DNA of 14,906 bases, taken from positions 1 through 14,906 of the forward strand of contig JBIOTQ010000037.1 in the NCBI GenBank assembly GCA_044866075.1. Reading direction: 5' to 3'. The stretch comes from JBASRP01 sp044866075 (GTDB taxonomy: Bacteria; Actinomycetota; AC-67). Both the position numbers and the translations under genes were made by a program. This document shows, piece by piece, positions 7,699 to 14,385 of this stretch. The stretch's first letter is position 1. Each line of letters opens with the position of its first letter. The notes under the pieces are model-generated. The model searched no databases. It worked only from the letters and a program-made list of their open reading frames with translations, and was not told where the DNA came from.

Positions 7699-9534
7699 AT
7701 GCCCGAACAATCCCGCATCCGGAACTTCTGCATCGTGGCGCACATCGACCACGGCAAGTCGACGCTCGCCGACCGGATCCTCGAGATCACCCACGCCGTC
7801 TCCGAGCGCGAGATGCGCGCGCAGTACCTCGACAAGATGGACCTCGAGCGAGAGCGCGGGATCACGATCAAGGCGGCCGCCGTGCGCCTGGCGTACGAGG
7901 CGAAGGACGGGAACACCTATGTCTTCAACCTGATCGACACGCCGGGCCACGTCGACTTCTCCTATGAGGTGTCGCGCGCGCTGAACGCATGCGAGGGCGC
8001 CGTTCTGCTGGTGGACGCGAGCCAGGGGATCGAGGCGCAGACGCTCGCGAACCTCCACCTCGCGCTCGATGCCGATCTCGAGATCATCCCCGTCGTGAAC
8101 AAGATCGACCTGCCGCAGGCGCAACCGGAGAAGGTCGGCATCGAGCTGCAACAGGTGATCGGCTGCGCCGACGACGATGTCCTGTTCGTGTCGGGCAAGA
8201 CCGGCGAGGGCGTCACGGAGCTCCTCGAGGCGATCGTCGCCAAAGTCCCGCCGCCCATGGGCGACCCGCTCGGCCCCCCGCGCGCGCTGATCTTCGACTC
8301 GGCCTACGACGTGTATCGCGGCGTGATCTCGTACGTCCGCGTGGTCGACGGAACTCTGTTCAAGGGGCAGCGGATCCGGCTGATTGCGACCGGCGCCGTC
8401 CACGACGTCGAAGAGGTGGGCGTGCTGGCGCCGGAGCCGCTCCCCGTTGAAGGCCTCGGCGCCGGCGAGGTGGGCTATTGCTACGCGGGCATCAAGAACA
8501 TCCGCGACGCGAAGGTCGGGGACACGATCACCGACGCGCAGCGGCAGGCGACCGACGCACTGCACGGCTACGCCGAACCCAAGCCCATGGTGTACGCCGG
8601 TCTCTATCCGGTGCAGGGCGACGATTATCCCGCGCTCCGCGACGCGCTCGAGAAGCTGTCGCTGAACGATGCCGCTCTGGTCTACGAACCCGAGACCTCC
8701 AAGGCGCTCGGCTTCGGTTTCCGGTGCGGGTTCCTCGGGCTCTTGCACATGGACATCGCGCGGGAGCGGCTCGAGCGCGAGTTCTCGCTGGAGCTCGTGA
8801 CCACGTCGCCGAACGTCGCCTACCGCGTGACCCTGACCTCCGGCGAGATCATCACGGTCCGCAACCCGTCGGAGCTCCCCGACCCCTCGCACATCGAGAA
8901 GATCGAGGAGCCGATGGTCTCCGCGTTGATCCTCACGCCGAACGATTACGTCGGCACATTGATGGAGCTCTGCCAGGGCCGGCGCGGGCTCCTCGATGGC
9001 ATGAACTACCTATCCGCGGAGCGCGTCGAACTGCGCTACCGATTGCCGCTCGCCGAGATCATCTTCGACTTCTTCGACCAGTTGAAGGCACGCACCCGCG
9101 GCTACGCGTCGCTCGACTACGAGCACATCGGCTACAAGCCGGCCGAGCTCGTGCGCGTCGACATCCTGCTGCACGGCGATCCCGTCGACGCGTTCAGTGC
9201 GATCGTGCACCGCGAACGCGCGTACGCCTACGGCCGTGCGATCGTCGAGAAGCTCCGCCAGCTGATCCCGCGACAGATGTTCGACGTGCCGGTCCAGGCC
9301 GCCATCGGCAGCCGCATCATCTCGCGCGAGACGATCAAAGCGAAGCGCAAGGACGTCCTGGCGAAGTGCTACGGCGGCGATATCACGCGCAAGCGGAAGC
9401 TGCTCGAGAAGCAGAAGGCCGGTAAACGCCGCATGAAGCAGATCGGCTCCGTCGAGATCCCGCAGGAGGCGTTCATCGCCGCGCTCCAGGTTGGGAGCGA
9501 CGAGCCCAAGATCGAGGGGAAGAAGGACAAGTGA
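7699..9534 (+). CDS. lepA: Translation elongation factor 4 (LepA), GTPase
   Basis: A 611-residue ribosome-bound GTPase, EF-4, thought to act in back-translocation or in translation initiation and subunit biogenesis. The GTPase motifs are intact: AHIDHGKS (14-21), RGIT (53-56), DTPGH (80-84) and NKID (134-137). EF-G-like domains follow, with GFRCGFLGLLHMDI, and the LepA-specific C-terminus contains GGDITRKRKLLEKQKAGKRR and QEAFIAAL. ATG at 7699 gives the canonical family N-terminus. The frame stays open for 300 bases upstream, but that stretch is the reverse side of rpsT and the promoter gap. The GTGA overlap with hemW (9531-9534) points to a lepA-hemW operon, as is common in bacteria. Confidence 0.98.
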   Translation: MPEQSRIRNFCIVAHIDHGKSTLADRILEITHAVSEREMRAQYLDKMDLERERGITIKAAAVRLAYEAKDGNTYVFNLIDTPGHVDFSYEVSRALNACEGAVLLVDASQGIEAQTLANLHLALDADLEIIPVVNKIDLPQAQPEKVGIELQQVIGCADDDVLFVSGKTGEGVTELLEAIVAKVPPPMGDPLGPPRALIFDSAYDVYRGVISYVRVVDGTLFKGQRIRLIATGAVHDVEEVGVLAPEPLPVEGLGAGEVGYCYAGIKNIRDAKVGDTITDAQRQATDALHGYAEPKPMVYAGLYPVQGDDYPALRDALEKLSLNDAALVYEPETSKALGFGFRCGFLGLLHMDIARERLEREFSLELVTTSPNVAYRVTLTSGEIITVRNPSELPDPSHIEKIEEPMVSALILTPNDYVGTLMELCQGRRGLLDGMNYLSAERVELRYRLPLAEIIFDFFDQLKARTRGYASLDYEHIGYKPAELVRVDILLHGDPVDAFSAIVHRERAYAYGRAIVEKLRQLIPRQMFDVPVQAAIGSRIISRETIKAKRKDVLAKCYGGDITRKRKLLEKQKAGKRRMKQIGSVEIPQEAFIAALQVGSDEPKIEGKKDK

Positions 9535-10700
9535 CGGTTGCGTCGAGGCCCGCCATCGAGCCGCGCGCCGAGGTCGCGCACCTCGCGCCGGCGTTCGGGA
9601 TCTACGTCCACATCCCGTACTGCATCTCGCGCTGCCCGTACTGCGACTTCAACACCTACGTGGGGATCGAGGACACCGCGCCCGCGTACGTCGACGCGAT
9701 GCTGCGCGAAGCAAAGTCCTGGGCCTCGCGCGCGGCGGGCCGGAGGGCCGGGTCGATCTTCGTGGGCGGAGGGACGCCGTCCCTCTTGGAACCGCCGCTC
9801 ATGGCGAAGCTCCTCGACGGGCTCCGGGCCTCGTTCGAAGTCGGCGCCGGCGCGGAGGTCACGATCGAGGCCAACCCGGAGACGGTCGACGTCGCGCGCC
9901 TCACCGCGTTCCGCGCCGTGGGAGTCAACCGCATCTCGTTCGGCGCGCAGTCGTTCGCGCCGCACGTGCTTCGGACCCTCGGCCGCGCGCACGACGCGCG
10001 TCGCACGCGCGAGGCGGTGGCCGAGGCGCGCGCCGCAGGGTTCGACGATCTAAACCTCGATCTGATCTACGGGACGCACGGGGAGAGCGCCGACGACTGG
10101 CGGCGTTCGCTCGAGGAAACCATCGACCTCTCGCCGAAGCACGTCAGCTGTTACGCGCTCACGATCGAGCCGGGCACCGCGTTCGGCGCCGACGTCGCCT
10201 CGGGGAGGATGCCCGCGCCCGACGACGACGACCAGGCGGAGAGGTATGAGATGGCCCTGGATCTCCTCGCCGAAGCCGGGTACGAGCACTACGAGGTCTC
10301 GAACTGGGCAAAGGCCGGGCACGCCTGCCGTCACAACCTCGTCTACTGGACGCAGGGGGAGTACGCGGGGATCGGCGCCGGGGCGCACGGTCATCTCGCG
10401 GGCCTCCGTTCGTGGAACGAAAAGCTGCCCCGGGCCTACATCGACCGCGCGCCCGACGTTCAGACCGGTTCGGAACGGCTCGACGGGGACGGCGCGGGGG
10501 AGGAGTGGCTCGCGCTGCGGCTGCGGCTGATCGCGGGGCTGGACCTCGAGGACGCGGGCGCGCGCGTCGGGCGCGACCTGGTGCCGGCGGCCCGGCGGGC
10601 CGTCGACCTCGGACTGGCGGAGATCGACGGCGGGAGGCTCGTGCCGACGCGCCGTGGGCTGCTGCTGGGTAACGCCCTGTACGTCGAGCTCTCCGCGTAG
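9531..10700 (+). CDS. hemW: HemW, radical SAM haem chaperone (HemN-like)
   Basis: A 389-residue radical SAM protein. HemW binds haem and is proposed to hand it to haem proteins; it is often misannotated as coproporphyrinogen III oxidase HemN. The cluster motif is C31-x3-C35-x2-C38 followed by DF, then GGGTPS at 79-84, and HNLVYW at 268-273, the HNxxYW motif that separates HemW from true HemN. The segment usually seen as YGxPGxx reads YGTHGES (180-186), with His for Pro. GTG at 9531 overlaps the lepA stop by 4 bases, and AAGGA lies about 5 bases before it. The C-terminal HemN domain is complete, ending with a TAG just before the CIRCE region. Confidence 0.93.
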   Translation: MTVASRPAIEPRAEVAHLAPAFGIYVHIPYCISRCPYCDFNTYVGIEDTAPAYVDAMLREAKSWASRAAGRRAGSIFVGGGTPSLLEPPLMAKLLDGLRASFEVGAGAEVTIEANPETVDVARLTAFRAVGVNRISFGAQSFAPHVLRTLGRAHDARRTREAVAEARAAGFDDLNLDLIYGTHGESADDWRRSLEETIDLSPKHVSCYALTIEPGTAFGADVASGRMPAPDDDDQAERYEMALDLLAEAGYEHYEVSNWAKAGHACRHNLVYWTQGEYAGIGAGAHGHLAGLRSWNEKLPRAYIDRAPDVQTGSERLDGDGAGEEWLALRLRLIAGLDLEDAGARVGRDLVPAARRAVDLGLAEIDGGRLVPTRRGLLLGNALYVELSA

Positions 10701-10707
10701 CGCGCGC

Positions 10708-10734
10708 CTAGCACTCTCCCCCGTCGAGTGCTAA
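10708..10734 (+). promoter_or_regulatory. CIRCE operator (HrcA binding site)
   Basis: The arms CTAGCACTC (10708-10716) and GAGTGCTAA (10726-10734) are separated by exactly 9 bases. This matches the consensus TTAGCACTC-N9-GAGTGCTAA with one mismatch, in the first base. It lies 13 bases before the hrcA start, so it is the autoregulatory site of the heat-shock repressor. Confidence 0.95.
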
Positions 10735-10737
10735 CCT
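10732..10737 (+). promoter_or_regulatory. Probable -10 element for hrcA (TAACCT), overlapping CIRCE
   Basis: TAACCT shares its first three bases with the right CIRCE arm and lies 10 bases before the hrcA ATG. HrcA bound to CIRCE would cover the -10 and -35 positions, so repression by direct occlusion of RNA polymerase is expected. No Shine-Dalgarno sequence is present. Confidence 0.5.
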
Positions 10738-10747
10738 CGATCACACC

Positions 10748-11779
10748 ATGTCCGAACGGCAACTCGGCGCGCGTCAGGCCGCGATCCTGTCGGCGATCGT
10801 GCGCGAATACGTCCGCTCCGGAGAGCCGGTGGGATCGAAGCACCTCGTCGGCCGCTACCGCCTCGACGTGTCCAGCGCCACCGTCCGCAACGACATGGCC
10901 CTGCTCGAGGAGCTGGGCTACCTCGCGCAGCCGCACACCAGCGCCGGACGGATCCCGACCGACATCGGGTACCGCTGGTTCGTGGACGCCAGCGCCGCGC
11001 CGCCCCGGCTCGCCGAGGGACAGCAGCGCCAGCTCGACGAAGCGTTGAGCGAACCCGCCGACCTCGACCAGAAGCTCACGCGCGCGTCCGAGATCTTGTC
11101 GCGCTTCACGCGGTACGCGAGCGCCGTGCTGATGCCGCGCCTGCACGTCAGCCACCTCCGCCACCTCGATGTCGCGTGGCTCGGGCCGCGGATGGTCGTT
11201 GCGGTCCTGATCGGCGACGGCGGACGCGTCGAGAAGCGCGTGATCGAGCTTCCCTCCGACGTCACCGAGCGCGAGGTCGAGCACGTCGCGCACGACATCA
11301 ACCGCGCGCTGGCCGGTCAGGCGCTCGACGAGGCACAGCTCGAGCTCGCCCGGATGGCCAAGAAGGCGCCGCAGCGCGACCGCGCGCTGTACGCCGCCGT
11401 CTCGGACGCGATCGGCGACCTCTTCGACGCCGACCGCCGCTTCTACGTCGGAGGCGCGTCGAACCTCGCGGCGGACGAGAACCTCGGAGCCGAGCGTGAC
11501 ACCTTGCGCCGGGTGTACGAGGCGATGGAGCGCCAGACCGAGCTGCTCCGCCTCCTCGACGAAGCGATCCGTCCCGTCAGCGTGCACATCGGATCCGAGG
11601 TGCCGCTGCAAGAGCTCCACTCGATCAGCGTCGTGGCCGCGCCCTACGGCCTGGAAGGGGAGGGCGGCGGGAGCCTCGGCGTGATCGGCCCGACGCGGAT
11701 GGACTACGTGCGCGCGATGGCCATCGTCGCCGCGGTCGCGCGCACGCTCGAGGCATCGTTGCGCGAGCTCGGCCGCTGA
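10748..11779 (+). CDS. hrcA: Heat-inducible transcriptional repressor HrcA
   Basis: A 343-residue repressor that binds CIRCE and switches off chaperone genes until heat stress; in other bacteria its activity depends on GroEL. The N-terminal winged helix (about 1-80) has the recognition helix SSATVRNDM (42-50) and HTSAGRIPTDIGYRWFVD (63-80), all typical of the family. The GAF-like and dimerisation domains follow, ending with LGVIGPTRMDYVRAMAIV. The CIRCE element directly upstream confirms the role. dnaJ begins 10 bases after the stop, so the two are very likely cotranscribed. Confidence 0.97.
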   Translation: MSERQLGARQAAILSAIVREYVRSGEPVGSKHLVGRYRLDVSSATVRNDMALLEELGYLAQPHTSAGRIPTDIGYRWFVDASAAPPRLAEGQQRQLDEALSEPADLDQKLTRASEILSRFTRYASAVLMPRLHVSHLRHLDVAWLGPRMVVAVLIGDGGRVEKRVIELPSDVTEREVEHVAHDINRALAGQALDEAQLELARMAKKAPQRDRALYAAVSDAIGDLFDADRRFYVGGASNLAADENLGAERDTLRRVYEAMERQTELLRLLDEAIRPVSVHIGSEVPLQELHSISVVAAPYGLEGEGGGSLGVIGPTRMDYVRAMAIVAAVARTLEASLRELGR

Positions 11780-11789
11780 CGCGGGCGCG

Positions 11790-12899
11790 ATGGCCGTCGA
11801 TTTGTACGAGGTCCTGGGCGTCGGACGAGACGCCTCCACCGAGGACATCAAGCGCGCGTTCCGGCAGCTCGCCCGGCAGTACCACCCGGACGCGAACCCC
11901 GATCCGGGCGCCGAAGCCCGCTTCAAAGAGATCAACGCGGCGTACGAGGTGCTCTCGGATCCGGTGAAACGCGAACGCTACGACCTGTACGGCGACGCGA
12001 ACGCGATGCCGGGGTTCACGCAGTTCGGCGACCTCGGCGACCTGATGGAAAGCTTCTTCGGCGCGGCGTTCGGCCGCGGGCGCACGCGAGCGCGCCCCGG
12101 CGCGCCGGCGCACGGCGCCGACCTCTCGCTGCGTCTTGATCTCGATTTCACCGAGGCGGTCTTCGGCACCGCGAAGACGGTGACCATGAACGTCTTGCGT
12201 TCGTGCGAACGATGCAACGGAACGGCCTGCGAGCCGGGAACGTTCCGGACGCGCTGCGAGCGCTGTGGCGGGACGGGGGAGCAGCGCACGGTACAGCGCT
12301 CGATCTTTGGGCAGGTCGTCTCGAGCCGTGTCTGTCCGGCGTGCGAGGGCGCCGGCGAGGTTCCGGCCGCGCCGTGCACCGCGTGCCGCGGACGCGGGCG
12401 CATCGAGGTCGAGGATCGGGTCGAGATCACCGTCCCCGCCGGTGTCCAGGACGGCACCGCGCTGAGGATCGATGGGCGCGGAGAATCCGGCGTCCGCAGC
12501 GGTCCGCCGGGCGACCTGTACGTTCAGTTCGCCGTGCGTCCGCACCCGGTGTTCCTGCGCGACGGCGACAACCTCGTCTGCTCGTTGCGCATCCCCGTCA
12601 CCGTGGCGGCGCTCGGCGCCGAGGTGCCCATCGAGACGCTCGACGGCGACGACACGATCCACGTTCCAGCGGGAACGCAGCCGGGTGCGCTGCTGCGCAT
12701 GGGCGGCAAGGGCGTGCCGCGTCTCGGCGGACGCGGGCGCGGCGACCTGATCGTTCAGGTGAGCGTCGACGTTCCGACGAAGCTGCGAGGCGACGAACGT
12801 GAGCTCCTCACGAAGCTCGCCGAGATGCGCGGCGAGAAGACCGGCGACGTCGCGAAGGGGTTCCTCGACCGCATCAAAGACGCGTTCAAGCCGCGATAA
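11790..12899 (+). CDS. dnaJ: Chaperone DnaJ, Hsp40 type I
   Basis: A 369-residue DnaJ co-chaperone that delivers substrates to DnaK and stimulates its ATPase. The J domain (1-68) has HPD at 32-34; a short Gly/Phe linker follows (about 70-108). The zinc-binding domain has four CxxC pairs at C139/142, C156/159, C182/185 and C196/199. The first repeat is degenerate, reading CERCNGTA where CxxCxGxG is usual. The C-terminal substrate-binding domains follow. There is no dnaK or grpE beside it; an hrcA-dnaJ pair apart from dnaK is the actinobacterial dnaJ2 arrangement, so a second dnaJ elsewhere with dnaK-grpE is likely. ATG at 11790 has no clear Shine-Dalgarno sequence and lies 10 bases after hrcA. 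Confidence 0.96.
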   Translation: MAVDLYEVLGVGRDASTEDIKRAFRQLARQYHPDANPDPGAEARFKEINAAYEVLSDPVKRERYDLYGDANAMPGFTQFGDLGDLMESFFGAAFGRGRTRARPGAPAHGADLSLRLDLDFTEAVFGTAKTVTMNVLRSCERCNGTACEPGTFRTRCERCGGTGEQRTVQRSIFGQVVSSRVCPACEGAGEVPAAPCTACRGRGRIEVEDRVEITVPAGVQDGTALRIDGRGESGVRSGPPGDLYVQFAVRPHPVFLRDGDNLVCSLRIPVTVAALGAEVPIETLDGDDTIHVPAGTQPGALLRMGGKGVPRLGGRGRGDLIVQVSVDVPTKLRGDERELLTKLAEMRGEKTGDVAKGFLDRIKDAFKPR

Positions 12900-12923
12900 A
12901 CCGATCGGGTCAGTCGGGGTGGT

Positions 12924-12929
12924 GGGAGG
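12924..12929 (+). promoter_or_regulatory. Ribosome binding site of rsmE (GGGAGG)
   Basis: GGGAGG lies 9 bases before the GTG at 12939 and decides that start. It is one of only two strong Shine-Dalgarno sequences in the window. Confidence 0.7.
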
Positions 12930-12938
12930 CCAATAACG

Positions 12939-13658
12939 GTGACCGCACATCACTTTTTCGCCGGTGACGTCGCGGGGGAGCGCATCGTTCTGACGGGCGA
13001 GGAGGCGCGCCACGCAGTCCGCGTGTTGCGCATCACGCCCGGCGAGTCGATCACTGTCTCGGACGGACGAGGCTCTATCGTCGATGCTCTCGTCGTCACG
13101 ACGGCCGGCCGGGAGCTCACGGCCGACGTCAAGGACCGGCGAACGGAACCGCGGCCGCAACCGGCGCTCCACGTTTTCCACGCGATCCCGAAAGCGGGGA
13201 AGCTCGACCTCGTCGTCCAGAAGCTCACCGAGCTCGGCGCCGACGTCGTCCAGCCGTTCCCGGCCGGTCGGAGCGTCGCGCGGTGGGACGCCCGGAAGGC
13301 CGCCGATCAGACGCGGCGCCTGGCCATGATCGCCCGCGAGGCCTCCAAACAATCCCGCCGCGCGTGGCTGCCCCAGGTGCTGCCGCCGGCCCCGCTGGAG
13401 ACGCTCGGCCTCCCGACGCCAACCTTCGTTCTCCATGAGGAGGCGGACCCTCGCCTGGGCGGACGGCTGCCGGACGTGACTCCCGGGAGGGTGGGTCTGG
13501 TCGTCGGCCCGGAGGGCGGACTTACGCCCGAGGAGGTCGCCACACTCTCGGAACGGGGGGCAGAGGCGGTGTCGCTGGGCCCGCTCGTGCTGAGGACCGA
13601 GACCGCCGCTTTGGCCGCCGCGGTGGTTCTCCTCAGCCGGTATGACCGGATCGGCTGA
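12939..13658 (+). CDS. rsmE: 16S rRNA (uracil1498-N3)-methyltransferase RsmE
   Basis: A 239-residue SPOUT-class methyltransferase that uses S-adenosylmethionine to methylate N3 of U1498 in 16S rRNA. The N-terminal PUA-like part carries EEARHAVRVLR (21-31). The catalytic part has KLTELGAD (95-102), SKQSRRAWLPQV (136-147), the knot motif GPEGG (190-194) and LGPLVLRTETA (213-223). The GTG start at 12939 is supported by GGGAGG at good spacing and gives the usual N-terminus with HHFF. It follows dnaJ by 39 bases with no promoter seen between, so it probably belongs to the hrcA operon, as in mycobacteria and streptomycetes. Confidence 0.95.
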   Translation: MTAHHFFAGDVAGERIVLTGEEARHAVRVLRITPGESITVSDGRGSIVDALVVTTAGRELTADVKDRRTEPRPQPALHVFHAIPKAGKLDLVVQKLTELGADVVQPFPAGRSVARWDARKAADQTRRLAMIAREASKQSRRAWLPQVLPPAPLETLGLPTPTFVLHEEADPRLGGRLPDVTPGRVGLVVGPEGGLTPEEVATLSERGAEAVSLGPLVLRTETAALAAAVVLLSRYDRIG

Positions 13659-13669
13659 TCCCGAGGGTC
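13644..13669 (+). other. Imperfect hairpin across the rsmE stop codon
   Basis: GACC (13644-13647) and GGATC (13648-13652) can pair with GATCC (13657-13661) and GGTC (13666-13669), leaving the loop GGCT and a 4-base bulge. It includes the TGA stop. No T-run follows, so it is not a standard terminator; it may protect the 3' end or be chance. Confidence 0.25.
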
Positions 13670-13712
13670 ACTCTCCGTCGCGCAAAAAAGCCTTTCCGTG
13701 ATTGACGGGTGC

Positions 13713-13740
13713 TTGACTGTAGGTTTCAATTGACTACGTT
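13713..13740 (+). promoter_or_regulatory. Promoter of the BldD-like gene, TTGACT-16-TACGTT
   Basis: TTGACT (13713-13718) and TACGTT (13735-13740), 16 bases apart, form a good housekeeping promoter with a start expected near 13747. Two more TTGAC copies lie at 13702 and 13730, and an A6 run at 13684-13689 lies at the distal UP-element position. The gap is much richer in A and T than the genes around it. Confidence 0.55.
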
Positions 13741-13751
13741 ACGGGGGAGCC

Positions 13752-13784
13752 GTTCCAGAGTTCGCATTTGTACACATCTGGAGC
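13752..13784 (+). other. Possible 5' leader hairpin of the BldD-like mRNA
   Basis: GTTCCAGA (13752-13759) can pair with TCTGGAGC (13777-13784) over 8 pairs with one G-U and a 17-base loop. With transcription starting near 13747 the hairpin would sit at the very 5' end of an approximately 86-base leader, where it could stabilise the mRNA or hold a control element. It matches no riboswitch class I know. Confidence 0.35.
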
Positions 13785-13816
13785 TTCCTCGTACGGGGGT
13801 GCGGGCTGAGTACCGC

Positions 13817-13826
13817 GGGAGGGGAG
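13817..13826 (+). promoter_or_regulatory. Ribosome binding site of the BldD-like gene
   Basis: The purine-rich run GGGAGGGGAG ends 6 bases before the ATG at 13833 and fixes that start. This leadered, Shine-Dalgarno-driven start contrasts with the neighbouring starts that have none. Confidence 0.7.
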
Positions 13827-13832
13827 ACGTCG

Positions 13833-14333
13833 ATGACCGCTACCTATGCGCAGCGGGTCGGGGAGCGCCTTCGGGCGATCAGGCTTCAGAAAGGGCTCTC
13901 TCTGCATGACGTCGAACAGGCCTCCTCCAAGGAGTTCAAGGCGTCGGTTCTCGGCGCGTACGAGCGCGGGGAACGCAGCATCTCCGTCCCTCGGCTCCAG
14001 CGTCTTGCGATCTTCTACAGCGTCCCCGTCGACCAGCTTCTTCCGCGGCTCGCCGAGGGCGAGATCATCCTGGACCAGGCGCCGGCCGGAGCCGCCCTCG
14101 GCGAGGGGATCCGCATCGACCTTCAGAAGCTGAAGGACATTTCCGCACCGGAGTCCGAAGTGCTGTCGCGCTACCTCAACATGATCCAGATGGCGCGCGG
14201 AGACTTCAACGGCAAGGTGCTGACCGTCCGCGACGTCGACATCCGCGCGCTCGCCGCCGTCTTCGACCTCACGACGGACGCGCTGACGACGCGCCTCGAC
14301 GACCTCGGCGTCCGCATCCCCGCCAACGCGTAG
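13833..14333 (+). CDS. bldD: BldD-like c-di-GMP-responsive transcriptional regulator
   Basis: A 166-residue DNA-binding protein close in length and layout to Streptomyces BldD (167 residues). The N-terminal Cro/XRE helix-turn-helix domain spans about 5-72, with RLRAIRLQKGLSLHDVE and VLGAYERGERSISVPRLQRLA. After a linker (about 73-95) comes the C-terminal domain with R122-G-D124, eight residues, then R133-D-V-D136. This is the RxD-x8-RxxD signature by which BldD binds tetrameric cyclic di-GMP to dimerise on DNA. In Streptomyces BldD represses sporulation genes during vegetative growth; the targets here are unknown and the organism need not sporulate. The gene has its own promoter, leader and strong ribosome binding site. 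The homology is clear; use of the symbol is by homology only. Confidence 0.88.
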   Translation: MTATYAQRVGERLRAIRLQKGLSLHDVEQASSKEFKASVLGAYERGERSISVPRLQRLAIFYSVPVDQLLPRLAEGEIILDQAPAGAALGEGIRIDLQKLKDISAPESEVLSRYLNMIQMARGDFNGKVLTVRDVDIRALAAVFDLTTDALTTRLDDLGVRIPANA

Positions 14334-14370
14334 CACGACTGCGACTAGCGTCGAGACCCGTCCTCGCGAG

Positions 14371-14376
14371 TAGCCT
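14371..14376 (+). promoter_or_regulatory. Probable -10 element of the terminal dehydrogenase gene (TAGCCT)
   Basis: TAGCCT lies 9 bases before the ATG at 14386, with no Shine-Dalgarno sequence between. A second, similar hexamer TAGCGT lies 25 bases upstream at 14346-14351. No clear -35 is seen. Confidence 0.38.
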
Positions 14377-14385
14377 GTTTCCGGC

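Noticed and set aside
11625..13436. Open minus-strand frame of 603 codons opposite dnaJ and rsmE
   Set aside because: Same kind of shadow frame; the plus-strand genes are unmistakable.
13684..13696. A6 run and following CTTT as a terminator for rsmE
   Set aside because: There is no stable G-C stem before a T-run on either strand; it fits better as part of an AT-rich promoter region.
13731..13741. BldD autoregulatory operator over the promoter (TGAC-TAC-GTTA)
   Set aside because: The half-sites fit but they are 3 bases apart where the published Streptomyces consensus has 5, and no better copy was found in the gap.
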